64,000 nt of DNA from assembly GCA_010692425.1 (NCBI GenBank), contig JAAHHJ010000016.1, positions 37,853 through 101,852 of the forward strand. Direction: 5' to 3'. This stretch comes from Symploca sp. SIO3C6. Lineage in GTDB: Bacteria > Cyanobacteriota > Cyanobacteriia > Cyanobacteriales > Coleofasciculaceae. A program made the position numbers and the translations under genes. Each line of letters opens with the position of its first letter. Position 1 is the first letter of the stretch. The notes beneath the pieces are model-generated. The model searched no databases, had not been told where the DNA came from, and saw only the letters and a program-made list of their open reading frames with translations. Below, piece after piece: positions 1 to 8,015 of this stretch.

Positions 1-95
1 TGGTAGTACGGCTCACGGGAGCAGATAGTGTGGGCAGGATGGATTTTGTGCTTTTTTTCATGATGTTCTCTGTCGTTAATTTAGTTAACTACTAG
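1..95 (+). CDS. 3' part of repeat-borne short ORF (copy A, partial)
   Basis: The reading frame of the repeat-encoded short protein enters from outside the window and stops with TAG at 93-95. The visible residues are the same as the C-terminal part of copy B. Function unknown; see copy B. Confidence 0.4.
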   Translation, partial: VVRLTGADSVGRMDFVLFFMMFSVVNLVNY

Positions 96-258
96 TTGGC
101 GCTACTGCGCCCATCGCTCAACTAAAACCGGAAGGAGTCCCCCGTTATAATATGCAGATTTAACGGGAGAAGGTGAACTCCGAACTAGTCTATGTCGAGT
201 GATAATCTAAGAGTGTTACTCGTCGGAGTCCCCCGCAAAAGGTGGCAAAACAAAAGGA

Positions 259-402
259 ATGAAAGCGCTCTCTACCCCTTGTGCAGAGGCGTTCTTAGCT
301 GAAACACTGGTAGTACGGCTCACGGGAGCAGATAGTGTGGGCAGGATGGATTTTGTGCTTTTTTTCATGATGTTCTCTGTCGTTAATTTAGTTAACTACT
401 AG
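259..402 (+). CDS. Repeat-borne short ORF, 47 aa (copy B)
   Basis: ATG at 259, stop at 400-402. The N-terminal half contains LVVRLTGADSVG, followed by a hydrophobic stretch (DFVLFFMMFSVV) that could be a short membrane segment. AAGGA sits directly against the ATG, too close for a good ribosome-binding site, so translation is uncertain. The pattern RLTG..SVG..DFVLFF is loosely reminiscent of the N-terminal region of YetF/DUF421 membrane proteins, so this may be a gene fragment amplified with the repeat rather than a real small protein. Confidence 0.35.
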   Translation: MKALSTPCAEAFLAETLVVRLTGADSVGRMDFVLFFMMFSVVNLVNY

Positions 403-565
403 TTGGCGCTACTGCGCCCATCGCTCAACTAAAACCGGAAGGAGTCCCCCGTTATAATATGCAGATTTAACGGGAGAAGGTGAACTCCGAACTAGTCTAT
501 GTCGAGTGATAATCTAAGAGTGTTACTCGTCGGAGTCCCCCGCAAAAGGTGGCAAAACAAAAGGA

Positions 566-685
566 ATGAAAGCGCTCTCTACCCCTTGTGCAGAGGCGTT
601 CTTAGCTGAAACACTGGTAGTACGGCTCACGGGAGCAGATAGTGTGGGCAGCATCAGAGATTTTGTATTTTTCATCTGTCCTTAA
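566..685 (+). CDS. Repeat-borne short ORF, 39 aa (copy C, diverged C-terminus)
   Basis: Same start and first 28 residues as copy B, then the sequence leaves the repeat and the C-terminus becomes a different short hydrophobic tail (RDFVFFICP) ending in TAA at 683-685. A conserved N-terminus with a changed C-terminus is what a repeat boundary produces and also what a peptide-precursor family would look like; nothing else here supports the second reading. Confidence 0.3.
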   Translation: MKALSTPCAEAFLAETLVVRLTGADSVGSIRDFVFFICP

Positions 686-1169
686 TTTCCCTTATTGTTG
701 GTTTTTGTTTGTAGGTTAGCAGTTAATAGCTATCGAGTTTTTAGTTACTACACATTTGATCAGGCAATCTTTTCTGATGCCTTTCAAATACTGCTGTTGA
801 TAACTTGATAACTGTTAGGTGGTAACTCTCATTACAAAACCTACTATAAAAACTATAGTAAAGTACTGATTTTTTTGCAAGTAAAAATCTGATTTTTTTG
901 CTTGAAAATTAAACAAAATAAGCTAACCAAAGAGACATTTATTTGTCAGTTTCTTTGGCTAAAAACTTAGGTTAAAAGTTGTAGCAATCCTTTTACTAAC
1001 ATCTATAGAGAGGCTGCATTGTAACCTCTCTACAAGATTTTGTTAGCTTCTTAAAAAAAGCATTAGCTCTGAATCTACTATCGCTTGATACTCAAATTGA
1101 GGTTTCACTCACTTTGAATAATAGTGCGATCATTTTGCGGTGGCGAAGAAAGCGCCAATCGCTAGATTC

Positions 1170-1520
1170 CGAACTAGTCTATTTTGAGTAGCAATCTCAG
1201 AGTATTACTCGTCCGAGTCCCCCGCAAAGGGGTTAGTATTAGATAAAAGCTCCAAGCTCGCTCCTAGACCAGTGGTGGAGATGTTTTTTGCTGTCGCACT
1301 GGTATTACGGCTCACGGGAGCAGAAAGTGTGGGCAGCATGGATTTTGTGCTTTTTTTCATGATTTTTTCTTTGTTGTTGGTTTCTGTCTTGCCCTTAGCT
1401 TTGGCAATTTATACCGTGCCAATCCCGGGGCAGGCGAAGTGGAAAAATAGTTTTGACCTTTAATCAGGTTGAGTGGTAATTGATTGGTCTTACTCGTCGG
1501 AGTCCCCCGCAAAAGGACAC
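1170..1520. repeat. Diverged copies of sub-blocks of the 307-bp repeat
   Basis: The block around CTCGTCGGAGTCCCCCGC recurs at about 1170-1230 (with CTCGTCCG) and 1466-1520, and the block GGCTCACGGGAGCAGA at about 1311-1370. Between 690 and 1160 the sequence is AT-rich, unrelated to the repeat and without a gene that I can support. Confidence 0.75.
1272..1463 (+). CDS. Hypothetical small membrane protein, diverged relative of repeat ORF
   Basis: GTG start at 1272, or ATG at 1281; 63 aa. Contains LVLRLTGAESVGSMDFVLFF, clearly related to the ORF in the 307-bp repeat, followed by a longer hydrophobic run (IFSLLLVSVLPLALAIY) that would span a membrane. The frame is open upstream of 1272 through another diverged repeat block. 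May be a degenerate fragment of a YetF/DUF421-like membrane protein. Not recognised with certainty. Confidence 0.35.
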   Translation: MVEMFFAVALVLRLTGAESVGSMDFVLFFMIFSLLLVSVLPLALAIYTVPIPGQAKWKNSFDL

Positions 1521-1595
1521 CCCACTCTCTCCCCATCTCCCCCTCTCCCTTCCAAAGATGTACCTAACTCAATTGAAAAGCGCTTTCAACCCTCT

Positions 1596-2309
1596 TCAAG
1601 ACCAAATTCTTCCCCTTCTAAAAGGAGGGTCTTGAGAAGTATCACGCTCAGTAAATATAGTCTTCCAGCGTGCATAATCCTCTAATCCAGTAGCAAATAC
1701 AGTTGCCTGTTTTTTGACTTTATCTTCTTCAGATTCTGTCGGTGAATTAGTAGTTTGAGAATTAGTAGCTTGAGTAGTTTCCGGTTGAGGCTGATTAGTT
1801 TCTTCCGGCATAATTCCTTTTAACTCCAAATAATCAACTGCATGTCTGCCATTGCCACTGGCAGTAGTAATCGTTAAAGTATGTCCGCCCTTACTCACAG
1901 CCCACAGAGGGATTTGAGAACGCTGGATTTTCCTTTCTCCCAAACCAGCAATTTTAGTTAACAACTTCCCATCCACAAACAGGCTATCTTCTTCCGAACC
2001 AAAGCGATGGTAAAACAGAACTAATTCTCCCTCGCCGTAGTTACGTTCTAGACGAAAATGGATGTTGAGCTGGTCTGTTGCAGCCCTTCTAGCAGGCTTA
2101 CGAGCTTCAGAGGCTGTGAGTATTGCAGGTATGCTGGGATTATTAATAGGATCAGAGTCTTCCCCTATCCTATAGTCAAACTCTTTTGTCCAAACTCCAG
2201 TTTTAATAAACTCCTTAGCCTTGTTGTCGGCTTTGCCAATTTGCCAAAGAGTTTCTAATTGAAGTTGAGTATCAGTTGTTGTTGCTGCTTCGACCATAGC
2301 ACATATCAA
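1596..2309 (-). CDS. Hypothetical protein with carbohydrate-binding-like beta region
   Basis: 237 aa from a TTG at 2309; ATG at 2297 gives a slightly shorter product. Residues around 20-60 carry WQIGKADNKAKEF and FDYRIGEDSDP, reminiscent of the beta-sandwich domain of some polysaccharide lyases; the middle (VDGKLLTKIAGLGERK, HTLTITTASG, DYLELKG) also looks like a galactose-binding-type fold. The C-terminal third is low-complexity (T/N/S/E/Q). It is in the same frame as the 76-aa ORF upstream, separated by a single TAA at 2336-2334 and eight sense codons, so it may be the downstream half of a broken gene. Function unknown. Confidence 0.55.
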   Translation of the reverse strand: MICAMVEAATTTDTQLQLETLWQIGKADNKAKEFIKTGVWTKEFDYRIGEDSDPINNPSIPAILTASEARKPARRAATDQLNIHFRLERNYGEGELVLFYHRFGSEEDSLFVDGKLLTKIAGLGERKIQRSQIPLWAVSKGGHTLTITTASGNGRHAVDYLELKGIMPEETNQPQPETTQATNSQTTNSPTESEEDKVKKQATVFATGLEDYARWKTIFTERDTSQDPPFRRGRIWS

Positions 2310-2333
2310 TAATTTGGTTTGAAGAGCAATAAC

Positions 2334-2564
2334 TTAGAAAAATCGTGACCCACTCAGACAGGGAAAACCGCCAGATCCAGAAGACATCACTTGTCGATAA
2401 CTTCTGTGCTGGAACTGAGGCGGGTCATTATAATTAGCACCATGCAACAAATCCACACGAATACTAATCAAATCCTTCGCTCGACCATGCACTACATCTA
2501 CAGCCCGATGAGGATAAATCACATCAGGTCTTTTCACAGGCGCAGAGAGAATAGGTAATCTCAT
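2334..2564 (-). CDS. Small protein resembling PatB/AcyB/McaB-type cyanobactin cluster protein
   Basis: 76 aa, ATG at 2564. The sequence begins MRLPILSAPVKRPD, then VDVVHGRAKDLISIRVDLLHG and NYNDPPQFQHRSYRQ, ending SGSGGFPC. This pattern and length match my recollection of the small accessory proteins encoded next to patA in cyanobactin clusters (PatB/AcyB/McaB type); that assignment is from memory, not from a search. It lies downstream of the PatA-like protease on the same strand, separated by a transposon remnant that ends immediately before the start codon. No good Shine-Dalgarno is visible. No precursor, YcaO cyclase or macrocyclase gene lies nearby. Confidence 0.5.
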   Translation of the reverse strand: MRLPILSAPVKRPDVIYPHRAVDVVHGRAKDLISIRVDLLHGANYNDPPQFQHRSYRQVMSSGSGGFPCLSGSRFF

Positions 2565-2565
2565 C

Positions 2566-2955
2566 TAATTTCGCGGCTAGAGACCCTCGGTTTTACCGAT
2601 GGGAGGAAAGCCGCGCCTCCACATAGTTGTACAATTGAGAGATACCGAAACGCAAAAACCAAGCAGTAGGTATTAGCACCTTGAAAACTAGGTTTAGGGG
2701 GTTCCGGCTAGGAATGCTTAGCTGGGTAAAAAGCCTAAGCAACAAGTACCAAGTCTTGTAAGACTCCGTACCGCAGGGCTTGCGGAATCGGGACTCTGCA
2801 ATGGGCCCTTAAGTCTGTGGACATAACGTAAGACGGGGACATAACTAACGCGAGTTGGTAGTGTACGCAGATGTGGAAGAAGCTCCAAATCTAAATTGCG
2901 AGGTTTAGGAATCCCGCGAAACACGCGCTGGGAGGATGTCAATTCTCAATATTCT
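2566..2955 (+). mobile_element. TnpB-less IS200/IS605 remnant (3' end, omega-RNA-like)
   Basis: No open frame runs through this segment. It ends with GGAATCCCGCG, a GC-rich hairpin and GGGAGGATGTCAA, the arrangement typical of the right end of cyanobacterial IS200/IS605-type elements. At the left is a long imperfect hairpin (CGCGGCT near 2570 with AGCCGCG near 2615, and a CTCGGT/ACCGA inner stem). I read it as the structured end region of a lost tnpB element. It sits between the PatA-like protease and the small PatB-like ORF. The element family is inferred from end structure only. Confidence 0.5.
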
Positions 2956-3089
2956 CCTTAAATCTTGGCTTCAATTTCGTAGGCTAGGTTGAAAAACAAA
3001 ACCCATAACAACCTTACAAATTTTATGTTTCTCTAGCCTTCAACCCAACCCACACATCCATCAATAAGCAATAAGTAACCACAAAAGCA

Positions 3090-3122
3090 TTTATTACTTA
3101 TTACTTATTACTTATTACTTAA
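3090..3122. repeat. TTATTAC heptanucleotide array
   Basis: About four to five head-to-tail copies of TTATTAC. The array supplies the stop codon of the adjacent minus-strand protease gene. Confidence 0.9.
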
Positions 3123-5158
3123 TAAGGCGAAGACCAAGAACGAACCTCACCCAAAGTCACAGGAATCAAATCACTCACATCAACAGTAAAGCGGAATACC
3201 TTCCTTGCCCGACGGCTATTTTCTGGATCAAAGAACTTCAATTGCACATCCCAACAATCACTATCCATCCGGCAGAAAGGACTCTTCTGCACAACAATAC
3301 TATCTAATTCCATCCCTGTTGCCACCGCCTCACTAAAAGTTGATGCTGCTTGGAAGGCGTTAGTAGCAGCAAAATTGAGAGCTCGGTCTTGAGAAGTCTG
3401 CCCCAAATTGCGCAAATCGTAATAAACTCGCTGTAGGAAGCTAGAGAGGGTTTTGCGCATTTGCTCCTCTTCAGGTACTGCCGTCTGCTGGGCTCGTACT
3501 GCCTCTATCGCTGAACTAACTAAAGTATTAATCTTCCAGCCATAGATACCCCGTGTTGCTATCGGCTCAATTACTGGTACTACTTGCCCAGAAAATAGCC
3601 TGACAGTTTTCCCTGTCAAGCGCCCAGGGATACTTACCCGTTCAATATACTCTTCGCTGGTTTCAGATTCTACCTCTCCTGCCAGTAATTCCTGAAAGAC
3701 AGCATAAACTTCTCTAGCAAATGGGCCATAGGGTTCAACCGCATAGATGGGGGTTAACTCCAGGTTCAAAGTCCAAATTAATGACTTTGCTTCCGAGAGA
3801 TTATCTGCCAGATAATCTACCATCTGACGGGCATCATAGGGGTTAGCAGGGACTCTGGTGCCGTCAATTTCTACCCCTGGCATTAACTGTTTAAAGGAGT
3901 CGCGCCTCGCCTCGCTGCCGAAATCATAGCCGAGAGTGCCTAAGACATAGACTAAACCTCCTCCTGCAGGCTCAGTAGCTTGGCTGGCAGTAACGGCATT
4001 GCTGGAGTTATTAGGCATAACGGTAGAGTTGTTAGACATTAAATTAGTATTTAAGCTAGAGGGACTACTTGCTACTACTGTGGTTGTAGCTGTTGTTGGA
4101 GTGGGTGCAGCTGCTGTCGAGGCTGCCACAACTTCGCTAGATGCTACTTGAGAATTGGCTACCTGTGCTGCAACTAATTCCTGATTTTGAGATTTATTCT
4201 CAACTAAAATATCACTAGCTTGTGTTTGACCACAACCACAACCTGATGACTCTACCATTGGTAACGACTCTGACATTTTTCCTACCGTAATTAATTCCAT
4301 AGCACCCGCTATATTGAGTTTGCCTACCAAACAGCGGTTTTGGTCTTTACTATCGCCTAAATCACAGGGCAAAGCACTTTGCAAGATAGCTGCCCTTACT
4401 TTTTGCGGGTCTGGCGTTTCCCCTTGTTGCCGTTGTAGACTCAACAGCAGGGCTACTACCCCGGAGACTATGGGTGTGGCAAAGCTCGTACCACTCAACT
4501 TGACGGTACCGCCTCCCGGCTTAGCACCCAAAATGTTATTTCCTGGGGCAAGAACCCCTTGGGATTGATAAATTTCCCCCCAGTTACTGTAGTCTAAGGG
4601 TTGCCCTTGAGCATTACTTGCCCCTACTGCCAACACTGCCGATAGTGCCGCCGGGACATGTAAGCATTCACAGCCATCATTGCCAGCAGCTGCCACAATT
4701 AAGACATTCTTAGACTTACACAGGTTAACTGCTCTTTCTAGCCAATCTTCTGCTTCTCCAATCTCAGTTAGTTGGCCACCACTGACATTGATAATCTGGG
4801 CCCCAGCATTAACTGCTTGTTCAATTGCCCGTGACAAGTCCAGTTGTGATAGCCTCCTCCCATCATCGGCAAAGACTGGAATCACTAACCCTTGGCACTG
4901 GGGTGCAATTCCTGAGATACTACTGCCGTGCTGACCAAAAATTATACTGGTCACATGAGTGCCATGGGCAGACATGCTCCCTTGGGTAGTGGCAACACCA
5001 GCAACTAAACTTGGTTCTCGCCTGAGAGTTGCTCCCTCAAAACAGGGGTGATTTTGGTCTACCAAACCATCGAGAACTGCAACACAGATTCCTGAATCCC
5101 CTTGTGTCTGTGCCCATAATTCGGCTAGTCCCGGCATTTCCTTGATTATATCTGGCAT
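3119..5158 (-). CDS. patA: PatA-type cyanobactin maturation protease (subtilase)
   Basis: 679 aa, the usual size of PatA, the subtilisin-like protease that removes the leader from cyanobactin precursor peptides. The N-terminal peptidase S8 domain has the catalytic residues Asp30 (AVLDGLVD), His65 (AHGTHVT) and Ser225 (SGTSFATP), with the oxyanion Asn160 (AAAGND). A Ser/Thr/Ala/Val-rich linker (about 300-395), with a CGCG cluster near its start, leads to the C-terminal domain shared by PatA and PatG family proteases (about 400-679, ending FRFTVDVSDLIP). No signal peptide is visible, consistent with a cytoplasmic role. A PatB-like ORF lies downstream; patD, patE, patF and patG are not in the window. 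The stop codon lies inside a heptanucleotide array. The family is clear; whether it still processes a peptide here is unknown. Confidence 0.87.
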   Translation of the reverse strand: MPDIIKEMPGLAELWAQTQGDSGICVAVLDGLVDQNHPCFEGATLRREPSLVAGVATTQGSMSAHGTHVTSIIFGQHGSSISGIAPQCQGLVIPVFADDGRRLSQLDLSRAIEQAVNAGAQIINVSGGQLTEIGEAEDWLERAVNLCKSKNVLIVAAAGNDGCECLHVPAALSAVLAVGASNAQGQPLDYSNWGEIYQSQGVLAPGNNILGAKPGGGTVKLSGTSFATPIVSGVVALLLSLQRQQGETPDPQKVRAAILQSALPCDLGDSKDQNRCLVGKLNIAGAMELITVGKMSESLPMVESSGCGCGQTQASDILVENKSQNQELVAAQVANSQVASSEVVAASTAAAPTPTTATTTVVASSPSSLNTNLMSNNSTVMPNNSSNAVTASQATEPAGGGLVYVLGTLGYDFGSEARRDSFKQLMPGVEIDGTRVPANPYDARQMVDYLADNLSEAKSLIWTLNLELTPIYAVEPYGPFAREVYAVFQELLAGEVESETSEEYIERVSIPGRLTGKTVRLFSGQVVPVIEPIATRGIYGWKINTLVSSAIEAVRAQQTAVPEEEQMRKTLSSFLQRVYYDLRNLGQTSQDRALNFAATNAFQAASTFSEAVATGMELDSIVVQKSPFCRMDSDCWDVQLKFFDPENSRRARKVFRFTVDVSDLIPVTLGEVRSWSSPY

Positions 5159-5339
5159 TTACACCATATATGCTTTGTAGATTTCCTCATGAGAACTAAA
5201 TAGATAATACAACACTAAGTTTTTTTTTCTACAATTACCAGAAATAAATTAGAAAAATTAAAATTTAAGTATTCCTATCGGATATTTGTTCAAAGATGAT
5301 ACAATTTGCATCTGAAAACGTTAGCGTCAGGGTAATAGT

Positions 5340-6716
5340 ATGTCAAACTTACAAATAACTGATGCTGTTAGTATTGCTACTGCTGTGCAAACGGGCAAAA
5401 TAAGTGCTAAGGCAGTAGTCGCTGAATGTCTAAAACAAGTAACTGCTCGTAATCAACAGCTTAACTGTTTCACTGCGATCGCAACTGAGACAGCAATAGC
5501 AGAGGCAGAAGGCATAGATCAAGCTATTGCTCAAGGAGAAAACCCTGGTACCTTGGCAGGGGTGCCCTTTGCAGTTAAGAACTTATTCGATATTGCTGGT
5601 TTAACTACTCTGGCAGGTTCAAAAATCAACGCTGATAATCCCCCAGCGACTAAAGATGCAACTGCTGTTGCCAAACTTAAACAAGCAGGTGCTGTACTAG
5701 TAGGGGCGCTGAATATGGATGAGTATGCCTATGGCTTCGTTACTGAAAATAGCCATTACGGTGCTACCCCTAATCCCCACGATACCAGTCGCATTTCTGG
5801 TGGTTCTTCTGGGGGATCAGCCGCAGCCGTTGCCTCGGGATTAGTACCTCTGACACTAGGCTCCGATACTAATGGTTCTATCCGTGTCCCTGCTGCTCTG
5901 TGCGGTATTTTTGGCCTCAAGCCTACCTATGGTCGCCTCTCACGCTCAGGAGTAGCCCTATTTTCTAATAGTTTAGATCATATTGGGCCTTTTGCTCGTT
6001 CTGTGCGCGACCTAGCCACCTGCTTTGATATCTTACAGGGAGTGGACCAAAGCGATCCCATTTGTACTGATCGTCCTCCAGAACTTTGCTTACCACAACT
6101 CCATCAAGGTATTGAGGGCTTGCGGATTGCTGTTGCTGACGGTTATTTTGCCCAAGGGGCAGAGCCAGAAGCTTTGGAAGCTGTGGCTAAAGTTGCCAAG
6201 GCGCTAGATGTCAATTCATCTATCACTATCCCAGAAGCCCACCGGGCAAGGGCAGCCGCCTATATTATTACTGCCTCAGAGGGGGCGAATTTGCATCTGG
6301 AAAAATTGCGCTCACGCCCCCAGGATTTTGATCCAGCTACACGGGATAGGTTTTTGGCTGGTGCGCTGATTCCGGCGAATTGGTATATTCAAGCCCAAAG
6401 GTTTAGGCGATGGTATGGCGATCGCCTTCAGGAAATATTTGAGAATGTAGATATAATTATAGCCCCAACCACTCCCTGTGTTGCACCAAAAATTGGTCAG
6501 GAAAAGATGGTAATTTCTGGGGAAGAGGTATTGGTACGTCCTAATTTAGGATTGTTTACACAACCTTTGTCTTTCATTGGTTTGCCGGTTTTGTCTGTGC
6601 CGATTCAAAGTTCGGTTTCCTTACCCTTGGGAGTGCAATTGATTGCTGCTCCTTACAATGAGGCACTGATTTTAAGAGTTGCTACTTTTTTGGAAAGTAA
6701 GGGTTTAGTTGTGTGA
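5340..6716 (+). CDS. AtzE-family amidohydrolase
   Basis: 458 aa amidase-signature enzyme. The Lys-cisSer-Ser triad is visible: Lys80 (FAVKNLFD), Ser156 in GGSSGGS and Ser180 (NGSIRVP). The blocks GLTTLAGSKI, NMDEYAYGF and LGSDTNGSIRVPAALCG match AtzE-type amidases (1-carboxybiuret hydrolase and relatives), which act in cyanuric acid and urea-derivative breakdown or on unrelated amides. No partner genes (AtzD, AtzF, AtzG) or transporter are adjacent, so the substrate cannot be inferred. Divergent from the PatA-like gene with a 181-bp intergenic region; a GC-rich GGGGAGA-type array follows the stop directly. Confidence 0.9.
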   Translation: MSNLQITDAVSIATAVQTGKISAKAVVAECLKQVTARNQQLNCFTAIATETAIAEAEGIDQAIAQGENPGTLAGVPFAVKNLFDIAGLTTLAGSKINADNPPATKDATAVAKLKQAGAVLVGALNMDEYAYGFVTENSHYGATPNPHDTSRISGGSSGGSAAAVASGLVPLTLGSDTNGSIRVPAALCGIFGLKPTYGRLSRSGVALFSNSLDHIGPFARSVRDLATCFDILQGVDQSDPICTDRPPELCLPQLHQGIEGLRIAVADGYFAQGAEPEALEAVAKVAKALDVNSSITIPEAHRARAAAYIITASEGANLHLEKLRSRPQDFDPATRDRFLAGALIPANWYIQAQRFRRWYGDRLQEIFENVDIIIAPTTPCVAPKIGQEKMVISGEEVLVRPNLGLFTQPLSFIGLPVLSVPIQSSVSLPLGVQLIAAPYNEALILRVATFLESKGLVV

Positions 6717-6800
6717 GGGGGAGAGGGGGAGATGGGGAGAGGGGGAGATGGGGAGACGCGGAGACGCGGAGACGCGGAGACGCGGAGACGCGGAGATGGG
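6714..6800. repeat. GGGGAGA / GGAGACGC heptamer array
   Basis: Degenerate heptamers (GGGGAGA, then GGAGACGC units) directly downstream of the amidase. Non-coding. The same class recurs at 8984-9031, 20637-20668, 33715-33751 and 52357-52437. Confidence 0.9.
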
Positions 6801-6866
6801 AAGATTTTAGATCTTTCTCTTGTCTAGGAACTGATAACCTTGTATTTTCTCAAGTGAGAACTACTA

Positions 6867-7337
6867 TTATTCCTCATCTAGAGTGACTTCTTCGCCTTTA
6901 TAACCAATGGCTTTTAGAGCTTTGTTGAATCGTTCAAGTCCGATTTTTCTAATCTCGCCAGACATTTCTTGAAACATTAGATAACCAAGTTTTGAGCCTT
7001 CCTCGCCAAGCTTTTGTGCTTCTAAGTAATTACGCGCTAACTTACGGGCTTCGGTGTCTTTTATCGCCTCTTTATTGCTAACGATGGGATTTATTCCTTT
7101 GGATTTAAGGTAATCGATTACCTGTGTTCTTCCCCAAAGAATGTAAGGTTTACCGTTTTTGGGCGTAATCTCCTGGTACATCCCTTCTGCCAAGGGTGTG
7201 GGAATGCCAGAAGACTGTTCTCGCAGTCCATGCTCTTTGAGCAAAGAACCGAATTTTCTGGCTGAAATACCGTACTGAGTTCCGAGTTCAGTTAAAGTTT
7301 GCCACTGACTTCTGAATGATTTCTTGTTTTTGCCCAT
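6867..7337 (-). CDS. Hypothetical protein with N-terminal helix-turn-helix-like region
   Basis: 156 aa, ATG at 7337. Residues about 14-38 (LTELGTQYGISARKFGSLL) look like a helix-turn-helix of the kind found in phage antirepressor-like and KilA-related proteins, followed by a short beta region (KPYILWGRTQVIDYL). The C-terminal half is charged and helical. I do not recognise the family. It is convergent with the amidase and divergent from the Uma2 gene. Possibly DNA-binding; function unknown. Confidence 0.6.
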   Translation of the reverse strand: MGKNKKSFRSQWQTLTELGTQYGISARKFGSLLKEHGLREQSSGIPTPLAEGMYQEITPKNGKPYILWGRTQVIDYLKSKGINPIVSNKEAIKDTEARKLARNYLEAQKLGEEGSKLGYLMFQEMSGEIRKIGLERFNKALKAIGYKGEEVTLDEE

Positions 7338-7375
7338 TGTTCTGATAGTTTTTTGTTAACAGACAGTTTAGATTT

Positions 7376-7418
7376 AAGTAATAAGTAATAATAAGTAATA
7401 AGTAATAAGTAATAAGTG
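7376..7418. repeat. TAATAAG heptanucleotide array
   Basis: About six copies of the TTATTAC-class heptamer (as TAATAAG on this strand), immediately upstream of the Uma2 gene start, where the ribosome-binding site would be expected. Confidence 0.9.
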
Positions 7419-7430
7419 AGAAGTGATTTT

Positions 7431-8015
7431 ATGATAGCTATTCCACAACAACCGCAAAAAATGACTATCGAGGAATATCTTGAATGGGAACCTCGGCAAG
7501 AGATTCGCTACGAATATGTTAACGGCGAAGTCTTTGCCATGACAGGCGGTACAATTCCCCATAATGATATTGCACTTAACTTGTACAGAGCCTTGTACCC
7601 GCATCTGCGTTCTAAGGGTTGTCGGGCGAATGTATCAGACGTGAAGGTGCAAGTGGGTTCTCAAAGCATTTACTATTATCCCGATCTTATCGTTAGTTGT
7701 GATCCTACTGACCTCAGCGCACGCAAATTTATTCAAAATCCTAAGCTAATTGCGGAAGTTCTTTCCCCTAGTACCAGCGCTAAAGACAGGAGTGAAAAGT
7801 TCACTTACTATCTTAAGATTCCCTCTTTACAAGAGTATATCTTGATTGATTCGGAGAAAGTTTCCGTTGAGCTTTACTCTCGGGGAGAGGGAAGGATGTG
7901 GCTTTACTATCCTTACCAGGCTGGAGATACTATCACTTTATCAAGCCTTGATTTTGAGTTTCCTATTGAACTTCTGTATGAAGATGTTGTACTTGAGGAA
8001 GAAGTTAAGAGTTAG
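7431..8015 (+). CDS. Uma2-family (DUF820) putative endonuclease
   Basis: About 194 aa from ATG at 7431 (MIAIPQQPQ); a GTG at 7416 would start inside a repeat array and is less likely. The PD-(D/E)XK-like core is visible: a conserved Asp in YYPDLIVSCD, then LIAEVLSPS with a conserved Glu, followed by EKFTYYLKIPSLQEYILID, all typical of Uma2 proteins. These are highly expanded in cyanobacteria; most have no demonstrated function and are often treated as selfish or toxin-like nucleases. No second toxin-antitoxin partner is evident. Confidence 0.9.
   Translation: MIAIPQQPQKMTIEEYLEWEPRQEIRYEYVNGEVFAMTGGTIPHNDIALNLYRALYPHLRSKGCRANVSDVKVQVGSQSIYYYPDLIVSCDPTDLSARKFIQNPKLIAEVLSPSTSAKDRSEKFTYYLKIPSLQEYILIDSEKVSVELYSRGEGRMWLYYPYQAGDTITLSSLDFEFPIELLYEDVVLEEEVKS

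Larger units (their letters stand above)
1..652. repeat. 307-bp tandem repeat, two full units plus partial third
   Basis: The segment starting at position 1 restarts at 308 and again at 615 with apparently identical sequence; the third copy diverges at about 652. Each unit holds two GGAGTCCCCCG motifs, a 7-bp hairpin (CCCGTTA and TAACGGG) and a short ORF crossing the unit boundary. The left end of the array lies outside the window. Diverged relatives of two sub-blocks occur at about 1170-1370 and 1465-1520. The near-identity of whole units, including non-coding parts, indicates recent duplication. Confidence 0.93.

Noticed and set aside
1-660. CRISPR array interpretation of the 307-bp units
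   Set aside because: Units are long, contiguous and without variable spacers.
2718-2942. A 74-aa minus-strand ORF within the transposon remnant
   Set aside because: It reads through the structured end of an IS element in antisense and shows no protein-like conservation.
6720-6800. Possible CRISPR-like array
   Set aside because: Units are 7-9 bp and contiguous with no spacers; it is a simple heptamer array.
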